This document shows, piece after piece, positions 55,459 to 64,000 of a stretch of DNA of 64,000 nt. The translations under genes and the position numbers were made by a program. The notes under the pieces were generated by a model. The model did no database searches. It was not told the DNA's origin and saw nothing but the letters and a program-made list of their open reading frames with translations. The stretch covers positions 1,054,001-1,118,000 of the forward strand of contig NZ_OBMI01000001.1 of NCBI RefSeq assembly GCF_900199185.1, read 5' to 3'. The stretch comes from Sphingomonas guangdongensis. Lineage in GTDB: Bacteria; Pseudomonadota; Alphaproteobacteria; Sphingomonadales; Sphingomonadaceae. How positions within the stretch are numbered: position 1 is the stretch's first letter; every line of letters starts with the position of its first letter.

Positions 55459-56478
55459 ATGAGCATCGGGGAAGAGCGGCTGCAACGCCGCATGGCGCGT
55501 GGCGCGGCGTTTCTGGGCAGCGAGGTGGCGGTGCTGTGCGGCGCGATGTCGTGGGTCAGCGAGCGCAATCTGGTCGCCGCCATGTCCAACGCCGGCGGCT
55601 TCGGGCTGATCGCGTGCGGGGCGATGACGCCCGACCTGCTCGACGCGGAGATCGCAGGCACGACCGCGCTCACCGACCGGCCGTTCGGCGTCAACCTGAT
55701 CACCATGCACCCGCAGCTGACCGATCTGATCGAGGTCTGCGGCCGGCACGGCGTCGGCCATGTCGTGCTGGCGGGCGGCCTGCCGCCCAAGGGTGCGCTG
55801 GAGGCAATCAAGGCGACGGGCGCCAAGGTGATCTGCTTCGCGCCCGCGCTCAGCCTGGCGAAAAAGCTGATCCGGTCGGGTGTGGACGCGCTGGTGATCG
55901 AGGGAATGGAGGCGGGCGGCCACATCGGTCCGGTCTCCACATCGGTGCTGGCGCAGGAGATGCTGCCGGAGATCGCCGAGACGCTCCCCGTGTTCGTGGC
56001 GGGCGGGATCGGGCGGGGGGAGGCGATCGCCGGCTACCTCGACATGGGGGCGGCGGGCGTCCAGCTCGGCACCCGCTTCGTGTGCGCGACGGAGAGTATT
56101 GCGCACCCGAACTTCAAGCGCGCCTTCATTCGCGCCTCCGCCCGCGATGCGGTCGCGAGCGTCCAGGTCGACCCGCGCCTGCCCGTTATCCCGGTCCGCG
56201 CGCTGAAGAACGCCGGCACCGAGCTGTTCACCGCCAAGCAGCGCGAAGTTGCGGGTTCGATCGACTCCGGATCGCTCGCGATGGCGGAGGCGCAGCTTCA
56301 GATCGAGCATTACTGGGCGGGCGCGCTGCGGCGCGCGGTGGTCGACGGCGATGTCGAGCACGGCAGCCTGATGGCGGGCCAGTCGGTCGGCATGGTGACC
56401 AGGGAGGAGCCGCTCGCCGACATCCTCCGGACCCTGCTGGCGGAGGCCGCCTCGGCGCTGGAGGCGCGCGCGGCGTGA
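55459..56478 (+). CDS. Nitronate monooxygenase (2-nitropropane dioxygenase-like)
   Basis: A 339-residue FMN-dependent TIM-barrel enzyme. Typical motifs are AMSNAGGFGLIACGAM, PFGVNLI, EGMEAGGHIGP (FMN region and catalytic His), FVAGGIGRGEAIA and LGTRFVCATES. These enzymes oxidise toxic propionate-3-nitronate; the natural substrate here is not shown. The end overlaps the YdeI gene by 4 bp. Confidence 0.9.
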   Translation: MSIGEERLQRRMARGAAFLGSEVAVLCGAMSWVSERNLVAAMSNAGGFGLIACGAMTPDLLDAEIAGTTALTDRPFGVNLITMHPQLTDLIEVCGRHGVGHVVLAGGLPPKGALEAIKATGAKVICFAPALSLAKKLIRSGVDALVIEGMEAGGHIGPVSTSVLAQEMLPEIAETLPVFVAGGIGRGEAIAGYLDMGAAGVQLGTRFVCATESIAHPNFKRAFIRASARDAVASVQVDPRLPVIPVRALKNAGTELFTAKQREVAGSIDSGSLAMAEAQLQIEHYWAGALRRAVVDGDVEHGSLMAGQSVGMVTREEPLADILRTLLAEAASALEARAA

Positions 56479-57068
56479 CGCCGGCCGACGACGGCCTGCC
56501 GGTGCTCCCCTTCGCCGACGCGGGCGTGTGGGAGGGCTGGCTCGCCGCCAACGGCGGGGCCGCGGCGGGCGTTTGGCTCAAGCTGCCGAAGAAGGGCAAC
56601 GCCGAATCGACCCTCACCCGCGCGCAGGCGGTCGATGGTGCGCTGATCCACGGCTGGATCGATGGGCAAGCGGGCAAGTGGGACGACGCCTGGTCGCTGA
56701 TCCGCATGACGCGGAGGCGGGCCCGCAGTCCGTGGAGCGAGAAGAACCGCACCCGCGCCGACGAGCTGATCGCAGCGGGTCGCATGGCACCCGCAGGGTT
56801 GGCGGAGGTCGAGCGCGCCAGGGCCGACGGGCGCTGGGACGCCGCCTATCCGCCCGCATCCAGTGCGACCGTCCCCGACGATCTCGCCGCCGCCCTCGCG
56901 GCCAACCCGCCGGCGCGCGCTTTCTTCGACACGCTTAGCGGCGCGAACCGCTACGCCATCCTGTACCGCATCCACGAGGCGAAGCGCCCGGAGACCCGGG
57001 CCAAGCGGATCAAGCGCTTCGTCGCGATGTGCGCGGCGGGCGAGACGGTGTTCCCGTCCGAGCGCTGA
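56475..57068 (+). CDS. YdeI/OmpD-associated family protein
   Basis: A 197-residue protein of the YdeI family. It has GVWLKLPKKGNAESTLTRAQAVDGALIHGWID near the start, WSEKNRTRADELIAAGRM in the middle, and KRIKRFVAMC near the end. YdeI contributes to antimicrobial-peptide resistance in Salmonella, but the family function is little known. A GTG start overlaps the previous stop. Confidence 0.86.
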   Translation: MTPADDGLPVLPFADAGVWEGWLAANGGAAAGVWLKLPKKGNAESTLTRAQAVDGALIHGWIDGQAGKWDDAWSLIRMTRRRARSPWSEKNRTRADELIAAGRMAPAGLAEVERARADGRWDAAYPPASSATVPDDLAAALAANPPARAFFDTLSGANRYAILYRIHEAKRPETRAKRIKRFVAMCAAGETVFPSER

Positions 57069-57140
57069 CGCCGCAACGAAGCATTGCCCGTCGCGCGATG
57101 ACGCTGGCAATCCGCCGCGCTTTCGGCCACGGGCGCGCGC

Positions 57141-57791
57141 ATGGTCGAAGACATCCTCTCCTTCCTCGCCGAGCTCGTGATCGGGGTCATCGACGCGACC
57201 GGCTACTGGGGCGTCGTGCTGCTGATGGCGATCGAGAGCGCGTGCGTGCCGCTCCCGTCCGAGCTCATCATGCCGTTCGCAGGCTATCTGGTGTCGCAGG
57301 GCAAGATGAACATCTGGCTCGCCGCGACCGCGGGTGCCTTCGGGTGCAACGTCGGCTCGGTGGTCGCGTACGAGGTCGGGAAGCGGGGCGGGCGGCCGTT
57401 CGTGGAGCGCTGGGGCAAGTATCTGCTGATCGGCCCGGACGAACTCGACGCCGCCGACCGCTTCTTCGCGCGCTTCGGCACCTCGGCCGTCTTCGTCGGC
57501 CGCCTGCTGCCGGTGATCCGGACGTTCATCGCCTTTCCCGCCGGGGTGGCGCGGATGCCGCTCGTCCCGTTTCACCTCTACACGTTCGCCGGCTCCTGGC
57601 CGTTCTGCTTCGCGCTCGCCTGGATCGGGCGCGAACTCGGCGAGAAGTGGCACGGCGACCCGCGCGTCCGCGCCTTCTTCCACTCCGCCGACGCGATCAT
57701 CGGGGTCGTCCTGGTCGCGGCGGTCGGCTGGTACGTGTGGCACCGGCTGAAGGCGATCCGCCGAGCGAAGGGCAGCGCCGCCGCGGATTAG
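57141..57791 (+). CDS. DedA family membrane protein
   Basis: A 216-residue membrane protein with about five helices. The DedA marks ESACVPLPSELIMPFAGYL and FFARFGTSAVFVGRLLPVIRTFIAFPAG are clear. The family flips undecaprenyl phosphate or phospholipids, and it lies just upstream of an exopolysaccharide cluster that needs such carriers. Confidence 0.92.
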   Translation: MVEDILSFLAELVIGVIDATGYWGVVLLMAIESACVPLPSELIMPFAGYLVSQGKMNIWLAATAGAFGCNVGSVVAYEVGKRGGRPFVERWGKYLLIGPDELDAADRFFARFGTSAVFVGRLLPVIRTFIAFPAGVARMPLVPFHLYTFAGSWPFCFALAWIGRELGEKWHGDPRVRAFFHSADAIIGVVLVAAVGWYVWHRLKAIRRAKGSAAAD

Positions 57792-57859
57792 CCGTCGCGC
57801 GCGACCCATGCTAGGCGCGCCGGCCCGTCACTACCCCTGAAGCCTTCACGGAAGAGTTG

Positions 57860-59242
57860 ATGCAGCGACAGCAGCGCCGCCGGTCACGTCACGAGCGCGG
57901 CGGCACGATCAGCGACCTGGGCCTCGACTTCGTCCTGGCGACCGGTCTCTTTCTTGCCCTCGCCCTGCTGGGCGGCGGATCGGTCGGGTGGACGCCGGCC
58001 TATATGCTGGCAACGCTCATCGTGATCGCGGCGGCGGTGATGCTGGCGTGGCGGACGGGATTCCGGACGATCGCTTGCCTGCCGCTCGCCGCACGGTTCG
58101 GCCTGATCGGCATCGCGGTGCTGCCCCTGCTGCAACTGGTGCCGCTGCCGCCCGCCCTCTGGCAGCAGCTGCCCGGGCAGGAGCTGCGGCTCGGCACCCT
58201 GTCGCTCGCCGGGCTGGCGGACACGTGGCAGCCGCTCAGCCTGGAGCCGGCGAGCACCGCTATCACCGCGCTGCTCGCCGCCGGCTTCACCGTGCTGACC
58301 GCGCTGCTGCTCGAGCTGGAGGCGCGACCCTTTCGACGCGTGATGGCAGTGGCCGCCGGCGTCGTTGTCGCCGGGATGGCGATCGGGCTGCTGCAGGTCC
58401 TGAACGACGGCTGGCCGCACCTTCAGATCAACCGCTCCTCGGCCAACCTGCTCGGCTTCCAGGCGAACAAGAACCACATGGCGCTGACGATCGCCTGCGC
58501 GATGGTCCTGGTCGGGCTGGTGGTCGCGAAGGACCTCCTCGGAACGCGCCGCGGCCGGGTCGCGGCCGTCGCCTTCGCCGCGCTCGCGCTGGTGTGCATC
58601 GTCGCCACCAACAGCCGCGCCGGGCTCGCGCTCGGCGGCATTGCCGGGCTGATCGTCCTCGCCGACGCGATGCGCCAGGTGCCGTTGCGCTGGCGGCTCG
58701 CGGCGCTGGCGCTGGGCGCGCTGCTCATCGCCGCCGTGGTCGGGAGCGACGTGTTCCGCGTCGTGGGCGATCGGGTCGGCGACGTCGACGACGATCTGCG
58801 CTGGTCATTCCTCGACTGGTCGTGGCCGCTGGTCGCGCGCTACTGGTCGACCGGCAGCGGCTTCGGCTCGTTCGCCACGCTGTTCGCGGCGCACGAGCAG
58901 CTTGCCTGGGTCAAGCCGACCTACGTCAACGCGCTCCACAACGACTATCTGCAACTCGTGCTGGAGGGTGGCGTTGCCGGCTGCGCGGTGCTGGCGCTCC
59001 TGGTGATCGGCGTGCTCCAGTCCGTTGCTGTCTGGCGTACCCTGCCGCCTGGCGATCCCCGCCGTACGGAAGCGGTCGCAGCCTATGTCATCCTCCTGCT
59101 CTTCGCGCTGCACAGCTTGGTCGACTATCCGCTCCGCCGGCCCGCCGCGGCGGTGTTCGCCGCCCTGGCGCTCGCCGGCGTGCTGCGGTTGTGGCGCCCG
59201 GCTGCCGCGCCGGCCCGACCGATGCGGCTTGAAGTCGAATAA
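57860..59242 (+). CDS. O-antigen ligase/Wzy-type polymerase family protein
   Basis: A 460-residue membrane protein with about ten to twelve helices. The loop motif LHNDYLQLVLEGGVAG (Wzy_C region) and SSANLLGFQANKNHMALTIA are typical. It likely polymerises or ligates the exopolysaccharide repeat units at the inner membrane. The ATG at 57860 is one codon after an in-frame TTG. It is the first gene of the EPS locus. Confidence 0.88.
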   Translation: MQRQQRRRSRHERGGTISDLGLDFVLATGLFLALALLGGGSVGWTPAYMLATLIVIAAAVMLAWRTGFRTIACLPLAARFGLIGIAVLPLLQLVPLPPALWQQLPGQELRLGTLSLAGLADTWQPLSLEPASTAITALLAAGFTVLTALLLELEARPFRRVMAVAAGVVVAGMAIGLLQVLNDGWPHLQINRSSANLLGFQANKNHMALTIACAMVLVGLVVAKDLLGTRRGRVAAVAFAALALVCIVATNSRAGLALGGIAGLIVLADAMRQVPLRWRLAALALGALLIAAVVGSDVFRVVGDRVGDVDDDLRWSFLDWSWPLVARYWSTGSGFGSFATLFAAHEQLAWVKPTYVNALHNDYLQLVLEGGVAGCAVLALLVIGVLQSVAVWRTLPPGDPRRTEAVAAYVILLLFALHSLVDYPLRRPAAAVFAALALAGVLRLWRPAAAPARPMRLEVE

Positions 59243-59300
59243 GCCCTGCTGCTAACGGAACGGGGCCTTTGCGCTCCGCCAATCCTCAAGGTGACATCGT

Positions 59301-59996
59301 TTGCGTCTCACATTCCTTCCGATCCTGGCGGTGCTGAGCCTGTGTGCGTGCGGGGGCGGCTCGGGCCTGGAGATCGGTGGTCCCTTGCCGCCGGCCGAGC
59401 GCGGCGGGATCGTGACGCCGGTCGCGAACCAGGATTACCGGCTGGGTCCGCTCGACACCATCACGGTGCGGGTGTTCCGGGAGCCTGAGCTCTCGTTCGA
59501 CAGCCTGCCGGTGTCGCTCAGCGGCAAGATCTCGTACCCGCTCCTCGGCGAGCTTCAGGTGTCGGGCATGTCGACGCTGGAGGTCGCGAACCGCTTGTCG
59601 ACGCTGCTCAACCAGCGGTACCTCCGCAACAGCAGCGTGTCCGTGTCGCTGGAGCGCGCCGCCAACTTCACGGTCACGGTCGATGGCGAGGTCCGCAAGC
59701 CGGGCGTGTACCAGATCCCGGGCGCGCGATTGTCGCTGGTGCAGGCGGTCGCGCTTGGTGAGGGCGTGACCGAGTTCGCCAAGCTGAACGAAGTGCTGGT
59801 GATCCGCGAGAGCGGTGGGCAGCGCTACGTCGCGCGCTTCGACCTGCGCGAGATCCGCGCCGGGCGGGCCGATGACCCGCAGATACAGCAGAGCGACATC
59901 ATCGTTGTCGGCTTCTCGCAGGCGTCCTCGCTGCTGCGGGTCGCCATTGGCGCATTGCCGGGCGTCGCCGGCCTGTTCGTGGCGCTGAGCCAATAG
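59301..59996 (+). CDS. Polysaccharide export lipoprotein, Wza/GelD type
   Basis: A 231-residue outer-membrane export protein. It has a lipobox (LSLCAC, about residue 17), DYRLGPLDTITVRVFREPEL of the Poly_export domain, and a SLBB region with FTVTVDGEVRKPGVYQIPG. It is shorter than E. coli Wza. The TTG start at 59301 has AAGGTGA before it. Works with the Wzc-type protein downstream, 13 bp away. Confidence 0.92.
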   Translation: MRLTFLPILAVLSLCACGGGSGLEIGGPLPPAERGGIVTPVANQDYRLGPLDTITVRVFREPELSFDSLPVSLSGKISYPLLGELQVSGMSTLEVANRLSTLLNQRYLRNSSVSVSLERAANFTVTVDGEVRKPGVYQIPGARLSLVQAVALGEGVTEFAKLNEVLVIRESGGQRYVARFDLREIRAGRADDPQIQQSDIIVVGFSQASSLLRVAIGALPGVAGLFVALSQ

Positions 59997-60009
59997 TAGG
60001 ATCCGGTTG

Positions 60010-62211
60010 ATGCAATTCCCCTTCGATGGCAGCGGCGCAGCGGCAGTCCCGCTCGCACCCGGATCGCCCGCGGCCGAGGCGCAGGCTCCGCGCGCCGGTG
60101 GCCTTCGCGAGATCTGGGCGGCCGCGTACCGCGCGCGGTGGTGGATCGCCGGCATCTTCGCGCTCTGCATCGCGCTCGCGATCGTCGCCGCGCTGCTGAG
60201 CACGCGGCTTTATCAGGCGACCGCGACTGTCGAGGTCAGGCAGGAAGCGGAAAAGGTGCTCGGCACCGAGGCCGACCGGGAAGGGGCATCGAGCCGCCTG
60301 GACTCCGAGCGGTTCATGCAGACCCAGCTCGACATCATCCGCAGCCGCGGCGTGGCCGAGGCGGTTGCCGAGCGGCAGGGGCTGTTTCGCGGCAACGGCT
60401 TCCTCGACGCCATGCGGGTCGAGGTCGATCCCACCCGCGTGCCGCTCGGCATGACCCCGCGCGACGCGCGGCGTGAAGTGATCCTCGACACCCTCGCGAA
60501 GGGGATGTCGGTGCGCTATACCGGCACGACCCGGATCGCCCAGATCTCCTTCACCAGTCCCGACCCGCGCCTGTCCGCGCGCGTCGCCAACGCGTTCGCG
60601 GATGCGTACATCCGCTCGAACCTGGCGCGAAAGGCGAACAGCTCGGTCTATGCACTGGACTTCCTGCGCGACCAGCTGCGCGAGGCGCAGGCGCGGCTGG
60701 AGCAGACCGAGCAGCGGGTCGTCGATTATGCCCGCCGCACTCGGATCGTCGATGCCGGCAATGCCGCCGGCAGCACCGCCTCGACCGATAACGGGCGTCC
60801 CCAGTCGCTGATCACGGCGCAGCTCGTCCAGCTCAACCAGGCCTATTCGAGCGCCGTGTCGGAGCGGATCGCGGCCGAGCAGAAGTGGCGCCAGATCGCA
60901 CAGATCCCGCCGCTCAGCACCCCGGACGTGCTGAGCAACAGCGCCGTGCAGCAGCTGATCGATCGCCGCGCGTCGGTCGAGGCCGAGTATCGCCAGCAGC
61001 TGACGACCCGCCGCGAGGACTATCCGACCGTGGTCGCGGCACGCGCGCAGATCGCCGAGCTCGATCGTCAGATCGGCGCCATTGCCGGCAACATCCGCGC
61101 CGGAGTGCGCAGCGCTTACCGCATCGCGCAAGCACGCGAGCGGCAGTTGTCCGGCGAAATCGACGCTCTGAAGAGCGGGACGCTCGCCGAGCAGAACCAG
61201 GGCATCGAGCTGTCCATCCTGCGGCGCGAGGCGGACACCAACCGCCAGCAGTATGAGGCGTTGCTGCGGCGATTCAACGCACTGAATGCCGAATCGGGCG
61301 TCCAGACCAACAACCTGGCGGTGGTCGATCGGGCGAGCATTCCCGACCGTACGTCCTGGCCGAAGCTGTCGCTCAATCTCGCCCTGGCGCTGATCCTCGG
61401 CATGCTGCTGTCGGCGCTGGTGGTCTTCCTGCGCGAGCAGCTGTTCCGCCGAGTGCGGACGCCGGACGAAGTCACCGCCGCGACCGGGCTGTCGCTGCTC
61501 GGCGTGGTGCCGACCTCGAGCACGCCGAACGAGGATCTGGCCGACCCGAAGTCGTTCCAGTCGGACGCCTACAGCTCCGTGCGCACCAGCCTGTCCCTGC
61601 TGTCGTCCAACGGTACGCCGCGGACGATCATGTTCACCAGCACCCAGCAGGGCGAGGGCAAGTCGACCGCATGCCGCGCGCTGGCGCTCAGCCTCGCACG
61701 GCTGGGCCGCCGCGTGGTGCTGGTCGACGTCGACCTGCGTCGTCCGAACCTCCACCGCCTGTTCGAGCAGGACAATACGCGCGGCTTCAGCAACCTCGTG
61801 ACGGGCCAGACGAGCCTGGAGGAGAGCCTCCGTCACACGCCGGAGAGCAACGTCGACCTGATCGTCGCGGGCGACATCCCGCCCAACCCGACCGAGCTGA
61901 TGGACAGCCCCCGCGTGCGCGCGCTCTTCGCCGAGCTCGCGTCGCGCTACGACGTCGTGCTGATCGACAGCGCACCCGTGCTCGGTCTCGCCGACGCCGT
62001 CATCCTCTCCAGCGAGGTCGAAGCGACGATCTACATCGTCGAGTCGGGCCGCAATGCGCCGCGCATGATGCAAACCTCGCTGTCGCGGCTGAAGCAGGGT
62101 GGCGGTGCCATGGCAGGCGCCGTCCTGCTGAAGTTCGATCCGGGTCGCTCGGGCTACGGCTACGGCACGGAATACGGCTACAGCTACGATTATGGCAGCC
62201 GCAAGCGCTGA
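60010..62211 (+). CDS. Wzc-type polysaccharide co-polymerase and tyrosine autokinase
   Basis: A 733-residue fused protein: an N-terminal Wzz domain with membrane helices near residues 45-65 and 455-475, a long coiled-coil periplasmic region, and a C-terminal BY-kinase. Walker A is QQGEGKSTACRA (about 545-556), Walker A-prime VLVDVDLRRPN, Walker B VVLIDSAPV. The tail GYGYGTEYGYSYDYG has six tyrosines, the likely autophosphorylation cluster. Controls chain length and export with the Wza protein. In some gellan producers these two functions are split; here they are one. Confidence 0.93.
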   Translation: MQFPFDGSGAAAVPLAPGSPAAEAQAPRAGGLREIWAAAYRARWWIAGIFALCIALAIVAALLSTRLYQATATVEVRQEAEKVLGTEADREGASSRLDSERFMQTQLDIIRSRGVAEAVAERQGLFRGNGFLDAMRVEVDPTRVPLGMTPRDARREVILDTLAKGMSVRYTGTTRIAQISFTSPDPRLSARVANAFADAYIRSNLARKANSSVYALDFLRDQLREAQARLEQTEQRVVDYARRTRIVDAGNAAGSTASTDNGRPQSLITAQLVQLNQAYSSAVSERIAAEQKWRQIAQIPPLSTPDVLSNSAVQQLIDRRASVEAEYRQQLTTRREDYPTVVAARAQIAELDRQIGAIAGNIRAGVRSAYRIAQARERQLSGEIDALKSGTLAEQNQGIELSILRREADTNRQQYEALLRRFNALNAESGVQTNNLAVVDRASIPDRTSWPKLSLNLALALILGMLLSALVVFLREQLFRRVRTPDEVTAATGLSLLGVVPTSSTPNEDLADPKSFQSDAYSSVRTSLSLLSSNGTPRTIMFTSTQQGEGKSTACRALALSLARLGRRVVLVDVDLRRPNLHRLFEQDNTRGFSNLVTGQTSLEESLRHTPESNVDLIVAGDIPPNPTELMDSPRVRALFAELASRYDVVLIDSAPVLGLADAVILSSEVEATIYIVESGRNAPRMMQTSLSRLKQGGGAMAGAVLLKFDPGRSGYGYGTEYGYSYDYGSRKR

Positions 62212-63373
62212 GGCCGGGCGGCGCGCGGACTGGCGCCGGATCGTAGCAGCGGCGCTCACCGGCCTGATCCTGTTCGTGGTCGCGGCCTATGCGGCGCGGA
62301 CGGCGAACGCGATCCGGCAGGTGTCGCTCGTGCGCGGCGCGGCTGCGCTCGCGGATCGCACGCCATCCGCTAGCGCAGCCCTGGCAGCAGTACCGGAGCC
62401 GAGCATGCGCCTGGCGCTGACCGGAAGCCCCCTGCTGCAGCGGCTGGTCAACGTGGCGATGACCAGCGCCGTCGACGCAGGGGACGCGCCGGAGCCGTGG
62501 GTGCGCCAGCTGAGGCAGCTCGGCTGGCGCGACAGCGTGAGCCTGCAGAACAGCCTGACCCTGGCGGTCGCGCGGGTCGACATCCGGACGATCCTGGACA
62601 CGTGCGATGCGCTGCTGCGGCGTCGCGAGGCGACCGAGCGGATCGTTCCGGTGCTGAGCATGCTGGAGGTCGAGCCGGAGATGCGGCGTGTCGTCGCGCG
62701 CCGGCTGGCCGGCAGGCCGGTGTGGCGCGGGGATTATCTGAGCAGCACCGGCCACCTGCGCAGCCCGGAGCAGCTGGTGGCGCGCTACGCCCTGCTGCGC
62801 GAGCTCGGCGCCCTTGATGCGGTGACCGAAGGGGAGGCGATCACGGCCATCCGCGTGTTCGAGGCCGGCGGACGGACCGACCTCGCGGTGGCGCTCTGGC
62901 GAACACTCCTGCCGCAGCGCGGCGCGGTGAGCGATCCGACCTTCACGCGCGCCGCCGCGCGGGACAGCATGGCCGCCGAGGAGAGCGTGGTCGACCTGGA
63001 CTGGGCGCTGCTGACCGGCGAGGGCTACGGCACCAGCGCCTATGTCGAGAACGGATCGGCCCAGCTCGACATCAATTGGGACGGCCGGGGCGTGCCGGTG
63101 TTCGCCCGCCAGCGAACGACCGGCCGGCGCGGCGCCTATCAGCTCGCCGTGCAGCAGGTGCAGGGCGGCGACGCGCTGGGCGTGCTCGGCTTCCAGCTCA
63201 CCTGCGGCAACACCGTTACGCCGCTGCGACCGGTGCCGGGGCTTGTCGGCCGGTACCGCACCGATGGCGTGGTCTCGTGCGACTATCCGGTGCTGGAGAT
63301 CACCGGAACGCTGCAGCCGACCACGACGCCGCACCAGATCAACCTGCGCTCGCTCCAGCTGCTGCCGGTATAG
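62192..63373 (+). CDS. Hypothetical membrane-anchored protein linked to Wzc
   Basis: A 393-residue protein starting 20 bp inside wzc. One N-terminal helix (about residues 17-40) anchors a long periplasmic or cytoplasmic helical region followed by a C-terminal beta domain with SAYVENGSAQLDINWDGRGVPVFARQ and LTCGNTVTPLRPVPG. No family recognised. The coupling to wzc suggests a role in exopolysaccharide assembly. Confidence 0.75.
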   Translation: MAAASAEAGRRADWRRIVAAALTGLILFVVAAYAARTANAIRQVSLVRGAAALADRTPSASAALAAVPEPSMRLALTGSPLLQRLVNVAMTSAVDAGDAPEPWVRQLRQLGWRDSVSLQNSLTLAVARVDIRTILDTCDALLRRREATERIVPVLSMLEVEPEMRRVVARRLAGRPVWRGDYLSSTGHLRSPEQLVARYALLRELGALDAVTEGEAITAIRVFEAGGRTDLAVALWRTLLPQRGAVSDPTFTRAAARDSMAAEESVVDLDWALLTGEGYGTSAYVENGSAQLDINWDGRGVPVFARQRTTGRRGAYQLAVQQVQGGDALGVLGFQLTCGNTVTPLRPVPGLVGRYRTDGVVSCDYPVLEITGTLQPTTTPHQINLRSLQLLPV

Positions 63374-63406
63374 CCGCTCGCGCAACACGCCTGCGCGGGC
63401 GCCGCG

Positions 63407-63697
63407 TCAGTTCTCCGCGCGAAAACTCATGTCGTCGCCCAGCCGCACGCCGACGCGCCCCGCGGCGGCGCGCTCCCGGTTGTAGGACTGGTTCGCGCTG
63501 ATCGGCCGGGCGGAGCGCCGCTTGGCGGCGAGCGGTACGGCCGCGGGCAGCTCCGTCGTCACGAGCTCGGTACTGGCCGCGCTGGTCGCCTCGCGCGCGC
63601 CGGTGCCGATCACCTGCTGCGCCGTTGCCGCGACCGGGACGGTTGCCAGGACCAGGGTCACTGCGATCCGAATGCCAACGCTCACGACGCCCTCCAT
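63407..63697 (-). CDS. Small secreted hypothetical protein
   Basis: A 96-residue protein with a signal peptide (about 1-27, ending AATAQ) and a short mature part with [16 protein letters not shown]. The ATG at 63697 has GGTGAG before it; an alternative start 24 bp upstream is possible. No family recognised. It is antisense to its neighbours in the EPS locus. Confidence 0.55.
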   Translation of the reverse strand: MEGVVSVGIRIAVTLVLATVPVAATAQQVIGTGAREATSAASTELVTTELPAAVPLAAKRRSARPISANQSYNRERAAAGRVGVRLGDDMSFRAEN

Positions 63698-63786
63698 CTC
63701 ACCGGCAACGATACTGGCCAACGCGGACGGCGGCGTCTAGACCCGCAGACCTTTCGCGCATTCTCGCGCGCCGATGCAGGAACCTC

Positions 63787-64000
63787 ATGCCCAAGACAGC
63801 CATCGTGACGGGGATCAGCGGGCAGGACGGCGCCTATCTGGCCGAGAACCTGCTGGCGCGTGGCTATGAGGTGTACGGAACCTACCGCCGGACCAGCTCC
63901 GTCAACTTCTGGCGCATCGACGAGCTCGGCATCGCGGACAACCCCGGGCTGAAGCTGGTCGAATACGACCTGACCGACATGGGCTCCGCGATCCGGCTGA
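63787..64000 (+). CDS. gmd: GDP-mannose 4,6-dehydratase, N-terminal part (runs off window)
   Basis: The first 71 codons of an extended-SDR enzyme. [20 protein letters not shown] carries the GxxGxxG NADP motif in its Gmd form, with [13 protein letters not shown] soon after. Gmd converts GDP-mannose to the 4-keto-6-deoxy precursor of GDP-fucose or GDP-rhamnose, consistent with EPS sugar supply. The rest lies past the window edge. Confidence 0.9.
   Translation, partial: MPKTAIVTGISGQDGAYLAENLLARGYEVYGTYRRTSSVNFWRIDELGIADNPGLKLVEYDLTDMGSAIRL

Noticed and set aside
59899..62259. 786-codon open frame antisense to wza-wzc
   Set aside because: It is rich in Arg, Ala, Gln and His with no recognisable domain, as expected of a shadow of a G+C-rich gene.

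Overview
The window looks like the replication-origin region of a high-G+C alphaproteobacterium, most likely a sphingomonad (Sphingomonas or a close relative). The grounds are the gene order parB-parA-rsmG-mnmG-mnmE-...-rho-hemJ-hemE-[gap]-ppsR-maf-aroE-coaE-dnaQ, which is typical of alphaproteobacterial origins; small families known mainly from this class (DUF3576, DUF6489, DUF1491, DUF1674); a CrtY/CrtI/CrtB carotenoid cluster as expected in a yellow-pigmented sphingomonad; and an exopolysaccharide cluster with a Wza/Wzc pair. No rRNA, tRNA, IS element, prophage or CRISPR array was seen.

Layout. 1-4.7 kb: DUF3576 lipoprotein, leuS, lptE and holA on the plus strand behind a DnaA-box-like repeat. 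4.7-15.4 kb: mostly minus strand, with parB-parA-rsmG-mnmG-mnmE-DUF6489, a plus-strand pair (ogt, dienelactone hydrolase), terC, rho, hemJ and hemE. 15.40-15.69 kb: a non-coding gap with an A+T-rich stretch, six DnaA-box-like sites and two GANTC sites, the best candidate for oriC. 15.7-27.5 kb: all plus strand apart from one 50-codon gene, with ppsR, maf, aroE, coaE, dnaQ, hpf, ptsN, a thioesterase, DUF1491, a cell-wall hydrolase, rsmB, rpe, a heparinase-like gene and purH. Three parS-like sites (6448, 8883, 27525) bracket the gap, so ParA/ParB, their centromere sites and the probable origin all lie within about 23 kb.

27.5-36.4 kb is more accessory: a recQ operon, an aspartic-protease-like protein, an Atm1-type ABC exporter, a small Cys-containing gene with a decayed second copy about 1.2 kb away, a YefM/YoeB toxin-antitoxin module with a recognisable operator, and a hypothetical gene of clearly lower G+C. 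36.5-38.5 kb is thiC under a TPP riboswitch. 38.5-46.6 kb holds a 508-residue unknown, a MipA-type outer-membrane protein, a DUF2141 protein overlapping a carotenoid-hydroxylase-type gene, and crtY-crtI-LOG-crtB.

46.6-57.8 kb is mixed housekeeping and repair: a PPOX-fold stress protein, an S41 protease, an SRAP protein overlapping ung, CsaA, ubiG, lysC, a phosphatase, YjbQ, nitronate monooxygenase, YdeI and DedA. 57.9-64 kb is an exopolysaccharide locus: O-antigen-ligase/polymerase type protein, Wza, a fused Wzc tyrosine autokinase, an unknown Wzc-linked protein, and the start of gmd, which runs off the window.
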